Shown one piece after another: positions 1 to 6,428 of a DNA stretch of 35,117 nt. The stretch comes from Candidatus Doudnabacteria bacterium RIFCSPHIGHO2_02_FULL_46_11. GTDB taxonomy: Bacteria; Patescibacteriota; Doudnabacteria; UBA920; 2-02-FULL-46-11. Below the pieces are notes generated by a model. That model did no database searches, was not told where the DNA came from, and saw only the letters and a program-made list of their open reading frames with translations. The translations under genes were made by a program, and so were the position numbers. The DNA is taken from the NCBI GenBank assembly GCA_001779955.1, contig MFES01000003.1, positions 11,348-46,464 on the forward strand. The letters are read 5' to 3'. Position 1 is the first letter of the stretch, and each line of letters opens with the position of its first letter.

Positions 1-2
1 TA

Positions 3-647
3 ACCAAGGTCATGACCGCTTTAGTATACCTCGAAGAAAATCCGAACCTAAACAAGGTTGTAACCCTGACCGAAGCGGATCAAGTGGAAGGCGCCGCCCT
101 TCTTTCGAGAACAGGCACGAAATTCCGCGCTTACGACCTTCTTAACGCCAGCCTCATGGCCTCGGCCAACAACGCCACAAACGTACTGGCCCGCGAAGGT
201 ACCGACCTCACTCTTGAACAGTTCATTGAAAAAATGAACGGCCGCGCTAAAGAGTTGGGCCTTAAGCAAACTCGCTTTGTTGAGCCAACCGGAATCAATC
301 CGGACAACCGCTCAACGCCCAAGGAGTACGCGGTAATTATAAACAAAGCCCTGGCTAATCCGATTATTCATCAGATTATGACCTCGACTTACTATGAGAT
401 TAAGCCTTTGGGCAAAGCTTCATTTCCAATAGGCACCAGCAATAAACTTCTTAAGGAACCGCAGAACTTTGAAGTCGAAGGCGGCAAAACCGGATTTACT
501 TACGGTTCAGACTACAACTTCGCCGCCAAGATGAAAAAGGGCGATACAGAAGTAACGGTTGTCGTGTTCGGTGATGAAAGTTTAAGTACGGCCATAGAAA
601 ACAGTAAAAAGCTTGCAACTGAAGCCTTGGAAAAAAGCGGCGAATAA
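3..647 (+). CDS. D-alanyl-D-alanine carboxypeptidase (peptidase S11), 5' end outside window
   Basis: Penicillin-binding-type DD-carboxypeptidase that trims the terminal D-Ala from peptidoglycan stem peptides outside the membrane. The reading frame is open at the left edge: the first codons read TK-VMTAL, the end of the SxxK active-site motif, so the catalytic serine lies just upstream of the window. The SxN motif is visible as SANN at about 164-175 and the KTG motif as GGKTGFT at about 480-500. The internal ATG at 12 is inside the SxxK helix and is not the start. The C-terminal membrane-anchoring helix of many family members is absent; the protein ends soon after the catalytic domain at EALEKSGE. 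Function is confident; the exact subfamily is not assignable without the N-terminus. Confidence 0.93.
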   Translation, partial: TKVMTALVYLEENPNLNKVVTLTEADQVEGAALLSRTGTKFRAYDLLNASLMASANNATNVLAREGTDLTLEQFIEKMNGRAKELGLKQTRFVEPTGINPDNRSTPKEYAVIINKALANPIIHQIMTSTYYEIKPLGKASFPIGTSNKLLKEPQNFEVEGGKTGFTYGSDYNFAAKMKKGDTEVTVVVFGDESLSTAIENSKKLATEALEKSGE

Positions 648-655
648 GCCGCTTT
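634..655 (+). terminator. Hairpin overlapping the carboxypeptidase stop
   Basis: An 8-bp perfect stem (AAAGCGGC / GCCGCTTT) with a 6-nt loop that contains the stop codon at 645-647. Only three T residues follow on the right arm, so termination strength is uncertain. Confidence 0.55.
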
Positions 656-673
656 ATGAAAATAAAAAGCGAG

Positions 674-703
674 AGGGCGCGCGGGCAGTATTCCGCGCGC
701 CCT
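674..703 (-). terminator. GC-rich terminator hairpin after the small zinc-finger gene
   Basis: An 11-bp perfect stem (AGGGCGCGCGG at 674-684 pairing with 693-703) with an 8-nt loop. On the minus strand it follows the TGA stop at 709 by a few bases and runs into a T-rich stretch (CTTTTTATTTT), which supports both termination and the reality of the upstream small gene. Confidence 0.7.
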
Positions 704-708
704 TGGTT

Positions 709-954
709 TCAGCTCGCGCGCTGTTTGGGCTTTTGACGCCTCGCCCGAACAGCCCGAACGTGAAGCTTGAGAAACTGACACAGCGCCGGCCCTGACCCCA
801 TACAACAAGTCGGACAGTGGTTGAGGTGATACTGTTGCTTCAAGCTGATGGTTTCCGGTAAATTCCCGGCGCACAGCTCATCAACAAGCTCCCTAACCGG
901 CTCGCCATTACAAAGAGGTATGGCCAGCTGTGGTATAACCGTTTTCCTCTTCAT
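709..954 (-). CDS. Small HC2-like putative zinc-finger protein (81 aa)
   Basis: Unrecognised small protein. From ATG at 954 it has a hydrophilic N-terminus, a Cys in the segment LVDELCAGNLPE and then HLNHCPTCC, which fits the HxxxCxxC core of the zf-HC2 (anti-sigma-type) zinc finger, with an upstream Cys as possible fourth ligand. The tail is basic (RAVRARRQKPKQR). I chose the start at 954 rather than 1002 because a purine-rich GAGGGGGAAGA Shine-Dalgarno sits directly upstream. A strong hairpin follows the stop. It is divergent from tsaD. Base composition is clearly GC-richer than tsaD or valS and resembles the lipoprotein gene at 2391-3473. No membrane segment is present, so a classical membrane anti-sigma factor is unlikely. 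Function unknown; a DNA- or protein-binding zinc module is inference. Confidence 0.6.
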   Translation of the reverse strand: MKRKTVIPQLAIPLCNGEPVRELVDELCAGNLPETISLKQQYHLNHCPTCCMGSGPALCQFLKLHVRAVRARRQKPKQRAS

Positions 955-1021
955 TCTTCCCCCTCGGCTTGGGTGACCGCTCCCCCAACCGCAACAGTTC
1001 ATTAAATATACAGATTTATCC

Positions 1022-1027
1022 TATACT
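1022..1027 (+). promoter_or_regulatory. -10 box giving a leaderless tsaD transcript
   Basis: TATACT ends 6 nt before the ATG at 1034, so transcription would begin at or next to the start codon. No Shine-Dalgarno is visible. The same TATACT plus 6 nt arrangement occurs at 18184-18189. The -35 is poor (TTCATT-like). Confidence 0.5.
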
Positions 1028-1033
1028 GTGTCT

Positions 1034-2302
1034 ATGGCTAAATCGATCACCATCTTAGGTATAGAAACTTCATGCGATGAAACCGCGGCGGCTGTGGTGG
1101 AATTAAAAAATAACCGCTTCCGAGTTTTAAGCAGTGCCGTAGCCTCACAGGTAGATCTGCATAAACTAACCGGCGGTGTAGTACCGGAAGTTGCCGCGCG
1201 GGAGCATGTAACAACCATAATGCCAACGATTAAGCTTGCGCTTAATCGGGCAACAATCCAAATGTCAAAATCCAAATTTCAAATAAATTCCAAAGCTCAA
1301 AATTCAAAACTTAACTCATTGGACGCAATAGCCGTAACTGCAGGCCCGGGCTTACTGCCGGCTCTTTTGGTCGGTGTTGATACAGCAAATGCCCTGTCTT
1401 TGGCTACCGGCATTCCGGCCATTCCCGTTCAACATATTACCGGACACATATACGCCAACTTCGTTGGCAAATCCGAAATCCGAAAACCTCCGCCCTGGGC
1501 GGAAAAATCTAAACGTTATCACAATGACCTCCGATCGGACAAAAATGTGATAGATGTCCGCAGAATAAAATTTCCCTTGCTTGCCCTGGTTGTCTCGGGT
1601 GGTCATTCCGAATTTATTTTGATGAAAAATTATTTGCAGTTTAAAAAACTCGGCCAAACCCTGGACGACGCGGCCGGCGAATGTTTTGATAAATGCGCCA
1701 AAATTTTAGGACTTCCGTACCCAGGCGGGCCGCAAATTTCTAAGGCAGCGCTTAATGGTAACCCGAAAGCCTTTAATTTTCCGCGGCCCCTCCTTCGCTC
1801 AAAGAGCTATGGAGGGCAAGCAAGGTTTCCGGATGGTAATTTGAATTTTTCTTTTGCCGGTTTGAAAACAGCGGTGCTTTACAAGGTCAATGACCTTGTA
1901 AAAATCAAAAATCAAAAATCAAAAATCAAAAATACAAATAAAAATTCAAAATTACCTAAACAAACAACTGCGGACCTGGCAGCTTCTGTTCAGGCGGCCA
2001 TTGTCGAAACTTTAGTTAAGAAAACCGAACGAGCCATAAAAAAAAATAAACCTAAGTCTTTTACTCTGGGCGGCGGCGTTGCTGCAAATTCGGAATTACG
2101 TAATCAATTACGTAATTTGCTAAGCGACAATTTTCCAAAGGTTAAATACTACGAAACTAAGGTAGAATACGCCACCGACAACGCGGTAATGATTGCCGCC
2201 GTCGGCGCAATGCTTGCCCGCAAAAATTTTACCAAAAAGCTCGGTGGGAAAAAACTGTCAAAATTTGTTAAGGCGAATCCACAATTAGAAATTAAACAAT
2301 AA
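1034..2302 (+). CDS. tsaD: tRNA N6-threonylcarbamoyladenosine transferase TsaD, expanded by in-frame repeats
   Basis: TsaD (Kae1/OSGEP family) transfers the threonylcarbamoyl group to A37 of ANN-decoding tRNAs with TsaB/TsaE. Visible: N-terminal GIETSCDETAAAVVE, EVAAREHVTTIMP, the metal-binding HxxxH in QHITGHIYANF, LLALVVSGGHSEF, YPGGPQISK, NFSFAGLKTAV and the C-terminal GGGVAANSELR and TDNAVMIA. From ATG 1034 the protein is 422 residues against about 340 in the family. The excess sits in four low-complexity blocks between conserved motifs, encoded by repeat DNA: about 1252-1314 (SKFQ-type), 1472-1560 (palindromes), 1783-1838 (palindrome) and 1881-1960 (palindrome plus A-rich repeat). All keep the frame. 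A GTG at 1028 is a possible alternative start; ATG 1034 was preferred because MAKSITILGIE matches the family start. Every catalytic motif is intact, so it is probably functional. Confidence 0.96.
   Translation: MAKSITILGIETSCDETAAAVVELKNNRFRVLSSAVASQVDLHKLTGGVVPEVAAREHVTTIMPTIKLALNRATIQMSKSKFQINSKAQNSKLNSLDAIAVTAGPGLLPALLVGVDTANALSLATGIPAIPVQHITGHIYANFVGKSEIRKPPPWAEKSKRYHNDLRSDKNVIDVRRIKFPLLALVVSGGHSEFILMKNYLQFKKLGQTLDDAAGECFDKCAKILGLPYPGGPQISKAALNGNPKAFNFPRPLLRSKSYGGQARFPDGNLNFSFAGLKTAVLYKVNDLVKIKNQKSKIKNTNKNSKLPKQTTADLAASVQAAIVETLVKKTERAIKKNKPKSFTLGGGVAANSELRNQLRNLLSDNFPKVKYYETKVEYATDNAVMIAAVGAMLARKNFTKKLGGKKLSKFVKANPQLEIKQ
1489..1503. repeat. Short palindrome inside tsaD
   Basis: TCCGCCC-T-GGGCGGA, a 7-bp stem with a 1-nt centre, within the second TsaD insertion. 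It directly precedes the 38-bp palindrome at 1516-1553, so two repeats are stacked in the same inter-motif loop. Confidence 0.6.
1516..1553. repeat. 38-bp TTATCACA palindrome, copy inside tsaD
   Basis: Begins TTATCACA, has CCTCCGATCGGA at its centre and ends TGTGATAG. It has the same length and centre as the two intergenic copies at 8969-9006 and 20835-20872. Here it is read in frame as part of a loop between GHIYANF and the LLALVVSGGH motif. Confidence 0.85.
1788..1816. repeat. Palindromic insert in tsaD
   Basis: CCCTCC (1788-1793) pairs with GGAGGG (1811-1816) around a 17-nt centre containing GCTC and GAGC. It lies between the FPRP and FSFAGLKT motifs of TsaD, where family members normally have only a few residues. 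Confidence 0.6.
1881..1899. repeat. Palindrome in tsaD followed by A-rich repeat
   Basis: ACAAGGTCA-A-TGACCTTGT, a 9-bp perfect stem, followed to about 1955 by tandem AAAAATC units encoding a Lys/Ile/Asn-rich loop. The same AAAAATC units occur in spacers at 13037-13152, 24360-24381 and 27580-27610. Confidence 0.7.
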
Positions 2303-2324
2303 AACAGCCTCCTGCAAATGAAAA

Positions 2325-2351
2325 GGCGCGAGATCCAGGGGACCCCGCGCC
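2325..2351 (-). terminator. Terminator hairpin between tsaD and the lipoprotein gene
   Basis: GGCGCG (2325-2330) pairs with CGCGCC (2346-2351), extended inward by an imperfect stem. On the minus strand it is followed by TTTTCATTTG and lies downstream of the lipoprotein stop; it could also serve tsaD. Confidence 0.6.
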
Positions 2352-2390
2352 GTTCCACACTTCAAACGCCTCCTTCAGCGTTTTCGCTTC

Positions 2391-3473
2391 TTACTTCTTG
2401 ACCGCTGGCGCCGGCGTGGCACCCACGGCCTTGGCGACGCCTGCCTTCACGCCGTTGAAGAACACCTCGCCGCGGCGCTTGAAAAAGCCGCGGATGTAAG
2501 CGTCGTTCCTTGAGGCGTGGAGCTCGGGAACAACGCTGTCCGGGTTCTCCGCCGGCCAGTTGCCGTACCAGGCGAGCATGATCGTGGTGCTGTCGAACGG
2601 GGCGATATCGCGCCGATACTCCCAGTTCAACAGGTAGCGATCCAACAACGCCCGATCCACCTGCCCCGCCAAGACACCAGCGAAAACGCCAATGCCCTGG
2701 GCCGCGACCGGTTTGGATACTGCCGGAAGGCGGTCGTACCAGGTGGCCCACTTCTGATACTTGTAAGCCACCTCCATCGCCTGGTCTTGGGCATTGACCG
2801 CCTTCATTCCCCCGATGCGCCGCAAATTGTCGCGCATCGAGATCACCACGGGCTCGAGCTTTTCGAGGGCCGGCAGATGCGGGGCATACATTGAGTCCGT
2901 CGGGATCTCGGCGGTTTCGCCGAACCTGGCTCCAGCCACCAGTCCCTCGCCCCAGACACTCCGCTCGATCTCCCATTGCACCGAGTCGGGCAGGTCCTTC
3001 ATCGCGATCTTCTCGCGGAATGTGAGCCCTTCGATCACCGCGCTGCGCTGGACGATCGTCGTGTCCGTCAGCTCGTCGCGGAACACGTCTCGGGCCACCG
3101 TGTAGCGCCCGAACTGCCAGTCCTCGCAGTGGCGATCCGTGAGCGAGTTCAGCTCGACGATCTTGTCGCGCAGCTGCTCGGAGGTCACTCGGATGAAGCA
3201 GTCACCCATCTGGAGCAGCACCGAACTGCCATCAAGCGCAACCTCGAGCACGTACTGCCGCGAGGGATAGAGCATCGCCACGGTCCCGGTTCGGTAATTC
3301 CTGAACGAAGTGTTCTCGGAAACCACGAGTCCCTTGCCCGGAGCGGGCTTGGGGATGGCTCCCGACGCCGGGACTGACTTCTCGGGCGCGGCGTCATCGC
3401 CGTTCGCTGCGCCGCAGCCCATCAAGATGATGGCCAGCGCCAACGAACCGAACAACTTGTGCATGCGTGTCAT
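2391..3473 (-). CDS. GC-rich putative lipoprotein of unknown function
   Basis: 360 residues. The N-terminus MTRMHKLFGSLALAIILMGC is a lipoprotein signal with lipobox LMGC, so the mature protein should start at Cys20 and be membrane-anchored outside the cell. After a Pro/Ala-rich linker comes a soluble domain with a possible disulfide pair (GDCFI and RHCEDW) and an Arg/Asp-rich C-terminal half; I recognise no catalytic motif. The start is supported by AAGGGGGGACA directly upstream of the ATG. It has its own near-consensus promoter (3597-3625) and a long 5' UTR. Base composition is far more GC-rich than tsaD and valS on either side and its strand is opposite to both, which suggests acquisition by transfer. 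Function is unknown. Confidence 0.8.
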   Translation of the reverse strand: MTRMHKLFGSLALAIILMGCGAANGDDAAPEKSVPASGAIPKPAPGKGLVVSENTSFRNYRTGTVAMLYPSRQYVLEVALDGSSVLLQMGDCFIRVTSEQLRDKIVELNSLTDRHCEDWQFGRYTVARDVFRDELTDTTIVQRSAVIEGLTFREKIAMKDLPDSVQWEIERSVWGEGLVAGARFGETAEIPTDSMYAPHLPALEKLEPVVISMRDNLRRIGGMKAVNAQDQAMEVAYKYQKWATWYDRLPAVSKPVAAQGIGVFAGVLAGQVDRALLDRYLLNWEYRRDIAPFDSTTIMLAWYGNWPAENPDSVVPELHASRNDAYIRGFFKRRGEVFFNGVKAGVAKAVGATPAPAVKK

Positions 3474-3539
3474 TGTCCCCCCTTTGTGATGGCGCCTGCC
3501 TCATGCAGTCGCCTTGTGTTGTGTACTTTACTTCTCCCG

Positions 3540-3581
3540 AATGGGCTTTAATCTGCACCCTCTTGCAAACTTAAGCCCATT
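3540..3581 (-). promoter_or_regulatory. 5' UTR hairpin of the lipoprotein gene
   Basis: AATGGGCTT (3540-3548) pairs perfectly with AAGCCCATT (3573-3581) around a 24-nt centre. It lies just downstream of the predicted transcription start and well upstream of the ribosome binding site. No T-run follows, so it is not an obvious terminator; a stabilising or regulatory structure is inference. Confidence 0.45.
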
Positions 3582-3596
3582 TAGGAGATTTTGGGT

Positions 3597-3625
3597 ATTT
3601 TAGCACAAATTACCTCTCTTGTCAA
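3597..3625 (-). promoter_or_regulatory. Near-consensus sigma-70 promoter for the lipoprotein gene
   Basis: TTGACA at 3620-3625 and TAAAAT at 3597-3602 on the minus strand, spaced exactly 17 nt. This predicts a start near 3590 and a leader of about 115 nt. Confidence 0.75.
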
Positions 3626-3707
3626 TCATAAACCGAACTCTCTTTACTCCCTAAAAAACAAGCGGTTTTGGAGAAATTTAGCCCAGTTAATGTATACTTA
3701 AAGCAAT

Positions 3708-6284
3708 ATGGCCCAAAAAGAGCTTGCCAAGGCCTATAACCCGACCGAAGCCGAAGAACGAATATATAAACTCTGGGAAGAGTCTGGTTTTTTTAATCCC
3801 GACAACCTGCCTGACGCCAAAAAACGCGAACCTTTTACCATTATCATGCCGCCGCCCAACGCCAACGCTCCCCTCCATGTTGGCCATGCTTTGTTTTTAA
3901 CGATTGAAGATATTTTGATTCGTTTTAACCGCATGCAAGGCCGTCGCGCACTGTGGCTGCCCGGTTCAGACCATGCCGGTTTCGAGACACAGGTAGTATT
4001 CGAAAAAAAACTGGAAAAAGAAGGCCGCTCGCGATTCAAAATGGAGCGCAAGGAATTGTACAAAGAAATTTGGGATTTCGTTCAAAACAACAAACACATC
4101 AGCGAGCAAGGTATTAAGCGCATGGGATCTTCCTGCGACTGGTCGCGCAATACCTTCACTCTGGATCCAGCAATAATAGAAATCGTCTACGAAACTTTCG
4201 AGCAAATGTACAAAGACGGTTTAGTATATCGCGGCCAAAGAATTTCCAATTGGTGTATCAAGCATCAAACGAGCCTTTCTGATTTGGAAACAAAATACGA
4301 AGAACGAAGCGAGCCTCTTTACTATTTAAAGTACGGTCCTTTTACAATTGCTACGGCCAGACCCGAAACAAAGTTTGGCGATAAATATGTAGTTATGCAT
4401 CCGGAAGATAAACGATATACCCAATATAAGCACGGCGACAAAATTGAAGTTGAATGGATAAACGGAAAAATTACAGCCACAATTATAAAAGACGAAGCCA
4501 TTGACCAGGAATTCGGTACAGGGGTTATGACTATTACCCCTTGGCATGATCCGATTGACTTTGAAATTGCGCAAAGGCACGGTTTAGATAAGGAACAAAT
4601 TATTGATAAATTAGGCAGGCTTCTGCCAGTTGCTGGCGAATTTCAAGATATGAAAATAAAAGAAGCCCGCCCCTTGATTGTCGAGAAACTAAAAACTAAA
4701 AGCCTGCTCGAAAAAGTTGATGAAGATTACAAACACAACGTCCAGCTTTGCTATAAATGCAATAGCGTAATTGAACCGCAGATTATACCGCAATGGTTCG
4801 TGGCTATGACTAAGAGTTTGAAAGATGGCCGACCATCACTAAGGGATATGGCATTGCAAGCCACAGAAAACAATGAAGTGAAAATTATCCCGGAACGATT
4901 TGAAAAAGTATATACACACTGGATGCAAAATCTGCGTGATTGGGCAATAAGCCGCCAAATTGCCTGGGGCATTCCTTTTCCGGTTTGGTACTGTAATGTC
5001 GAAAGGGCAAATATGCCGCGCATACATTTTGCAGATTTTACGGTTGAGCAAGTCTTAAATGGAAAAACAAAAACTTACCGCCTAAAAAATAAAGGCCACA
5101 ACATTAGTGATAAAGTTAGACTGGTAAATAAAACTACGCAAGAAGTTTTTGGCTATGCCACTATTACCAATGTAGAAATTAAAAAAATAAAGGATATTGA
5201 TCTTAGTGATAAAGCTCATTACTCCACTTACAAAAATCTGGACGAACTGCTGGTAGCTTTCAAAAGACACTACCCGCCGGACCAAAAAATTGATGGCGAA
5301 ACAGAAAGCTACATTTACGACTACGCTTTCGAGGCGTTATCGCCGGAAAATACAAAAGACGGTTGCGGCCAAATAATAATATCCGGCGAAGCGCCTAAAA
5401 AATGTCCGGTTTGTAAAAACAAAAATTTAACGCAAGATCCTGATACTTTTGATACCTGGTTTTCATCCGGACAATGGCCGTATGCCACGCTAATGGCTCA
5501 AGGTAAAAAGGATTTCGAAACTTACTACCCTACACAAGTAATGGAAACGGGTTGGGATATTCTCTTTTTCTGGGTGGCGCGGATGATAATGTTCGGGATT
5601 TACAAAACCGGACAAAAACCTTTTAGCACAGTATTTTTGCATGGTATTGTCCGCGATAAAGATCGTCAAAAAATGAGTAAGAGTAAGGGCAATGTGGTTG
5701 ACCCTTTGGGCGTAATTGATACTTACGGTACCGATGCCTTACGCTTTGCTCTTATATTCTCTACTTCAGCCGGCACCGATATTCCATTGTCAGAAGATAA
5801 GGTAAAAGGCATGAAACACTTTGCCAATAAAGTTTGGAACATAGCCAGATTTGTGTTAACCAATCTGGAAAAATCAAAAAACAAAAAACAAAAAACAAAA
5901 TTACAACCTAAAACTGAAAACGATAAAAAAATATTAGAACAGTTGGAACAAACGATAAAGGAAGTGACGAACAATTTGGAAAACTTCCGCTTGCACGAGG
6001 CCGCCCAAAGCATTTACCAGTTTACCTGGCGCGATTTTGCCGATGTTTATATTGAAGCCAGCAAAAAACAACTGTCCAATTCCATGGAATTGGACAGTGG
6101 AAAATCCTCCGCCGCCAAGACCTCGGCGGAGCTTCGGGAAAACACGCAAAGAATTCTTCTTTACTGCCTGCAAAATATTCTGAAATTGCTCCATCCTTTT
6201 ATGCCGTTTGTCACCGAAGAAATCTGGCAACAAATGGAAAACGAACAGTTGTTAATGGTAGAAACCTGGCCCCGACTTCGCTAA
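3708..6284 (+). CDS. valS: Valyl-tRNA synthetase with ASCH-like insertion
   Basis: Class I synthetase charging tRNA-Val in the cytoplasm. Visible: PPPNANAPLHVGH with the HIGH motif (residues 57-60), an editing domain (ATARPETKFGD, about 215-225), CYKCNSVIEPQ, WYCNVE, CPVC, DTWFSSGQWP, the KMSKS signature (655-659) and a C-terminal anticodon-binding domain ending HPFMPFVTEEIW. Two oddities. Residues about 438-535, between WYCN and CPVC, form an extra domain resembling ASCH (VEQVLNGKTKTYRL, DKVRLVN, GYATITNVEI, ELLVAFKRHYP). The C-terminal domain carries repeat-encoded inserts: an A-rich one at 5866-5905 and two palindromes at 6071-6131. The last residues after VETWP are encoded by the edge of another repeat and the usual C-terminal coiled-coil arm is missing. 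A TATACT box 9 nt before the ATG (3693-3698) suggests a nearly leaderless transcript. Confidence 0.96.
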   Translation: MAQKELAKAYNPTEAEERIYKLWEESGFFNPDNLPDAKKREPFTIIMPPPNANAPLHVGHALFLTIEDILIRFNRMQGRRALWLPGSDHAGFETQVVFEKKLEKEGRSRFKMERKELYKEIWDFVQNNKHISEQGIKRMGSSCDWSRNTFTLDPAIIEIVYETFEQMYKDGLVYRGQRISNWCIKHQTSLSDLETKYEERSEPLYYLKYGPFTIATARPETKFGDKYVVMHPEDKRYTQYKHGDKIEVEWINGKITATIIKDEAIDQEFGTGVMTITPWHDPIDFEIAQRHGLDKEQIIDKLGRLLPVAGEFQDMKIKEARPLIVEKLKTKSLLEKVDEDYKHNVQLCYKCNSVIEPQIIPQWFVAMTKSLKDGRPSLRDMALQATENNEVKIIPERFEKVYTHWMQNLRDWAISRQIAWGIPFPVWYCNVERANMPRIHFADFTVEQVLNGKTKTYRLKNKGHNISDKVRLVNKTTQEVFGYATITNVEIKKIKDIDLSDKAHYSTYKNLDELLVAFKRHYPPDQKIDGETESYIYDYAFEALSPENTKDGCGQIIISGEAPKKCPVCKNKNLTQDPDTFDTWFSSGQWPYATLMAQGKKDFETYYPTQVMETGWDILFFWVARMIMFGIYKTGQKPFSTVFLHGIVRDKDRQKMSKSKGNVVDPLGVIDTYGTDALRFALIFSTSAGTDIPLSEDKVKGMKHFANKVWNIARFVLTNLEKSKNKKQKTKLQPKTENDKKILEQLEQTIKEVTNNLENFRLHEAAQSIYQFTWRDFADVYIEASKKQLSNSMELDSGKSSAAKTSAELRENTQRILLYCLQNILKLLHPFMPFVTEEIWQQMENEQLLMVETWPRLR
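6071..6098. repeat. 28-bp perfect palindrome inside valS
   Basis: Begins ACTGTCCAATTCC, centred on CCATGG, and is fully self-complementary over 28 bp. It is read in frame as part of a linker between EASKKQL and the conserved helix ENTQRILLY. Confidence 0.85.
6107..6131. repeat. Second palindrome inside valS
   Basis: CTCCGCCG (6107-6114) pairs with CGGCGGAG (6124-6131) around 9 nt, directly after the 28-bp palindrome. Together the two repeats add about 20 residues to the anticodon-binding domain. Confidence 0.7.
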
Positions 6285-6343
6285 TTCAGCCTTCGTAGCC
6301 ACTTCGGCGAAGTAGGCAGCTTCGTGGGGTAAGCAAAATAAAC

Positions 6344-6414
6344 AAAAACCGCCTGCTTGCACTTCGTAGTCCGCCGAAGCTTTAGCGTAGGCGGACGAAG
6401 TAGTGGCGGTTTTT
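6344..6414. terminator. Bidirectional terminator built from a nested repeat
   Basis: AAAAACCGCC (6344-6353) pairs with GGCGGTTTTT (6405-6414); inside it a second hairpin, GTCCGCC/GGCGGAC (6369-6396), is a repeat also present at 11274-11300. It terminates valS on the plus strand and the coiled-coil gene on the minus strand. Confidence 0.8.
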
Positions 6415-6428
6415 ATAATAGTTATAAA

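Noticed and set aside
2517..3377. Several long plus-strand ORFs and a 204-codon minus-strand ORF
   Set aside because: They arise from the high GC content of the lipoprotein gene; only the frame with the lipobox signal and ribosome binding site is credible.
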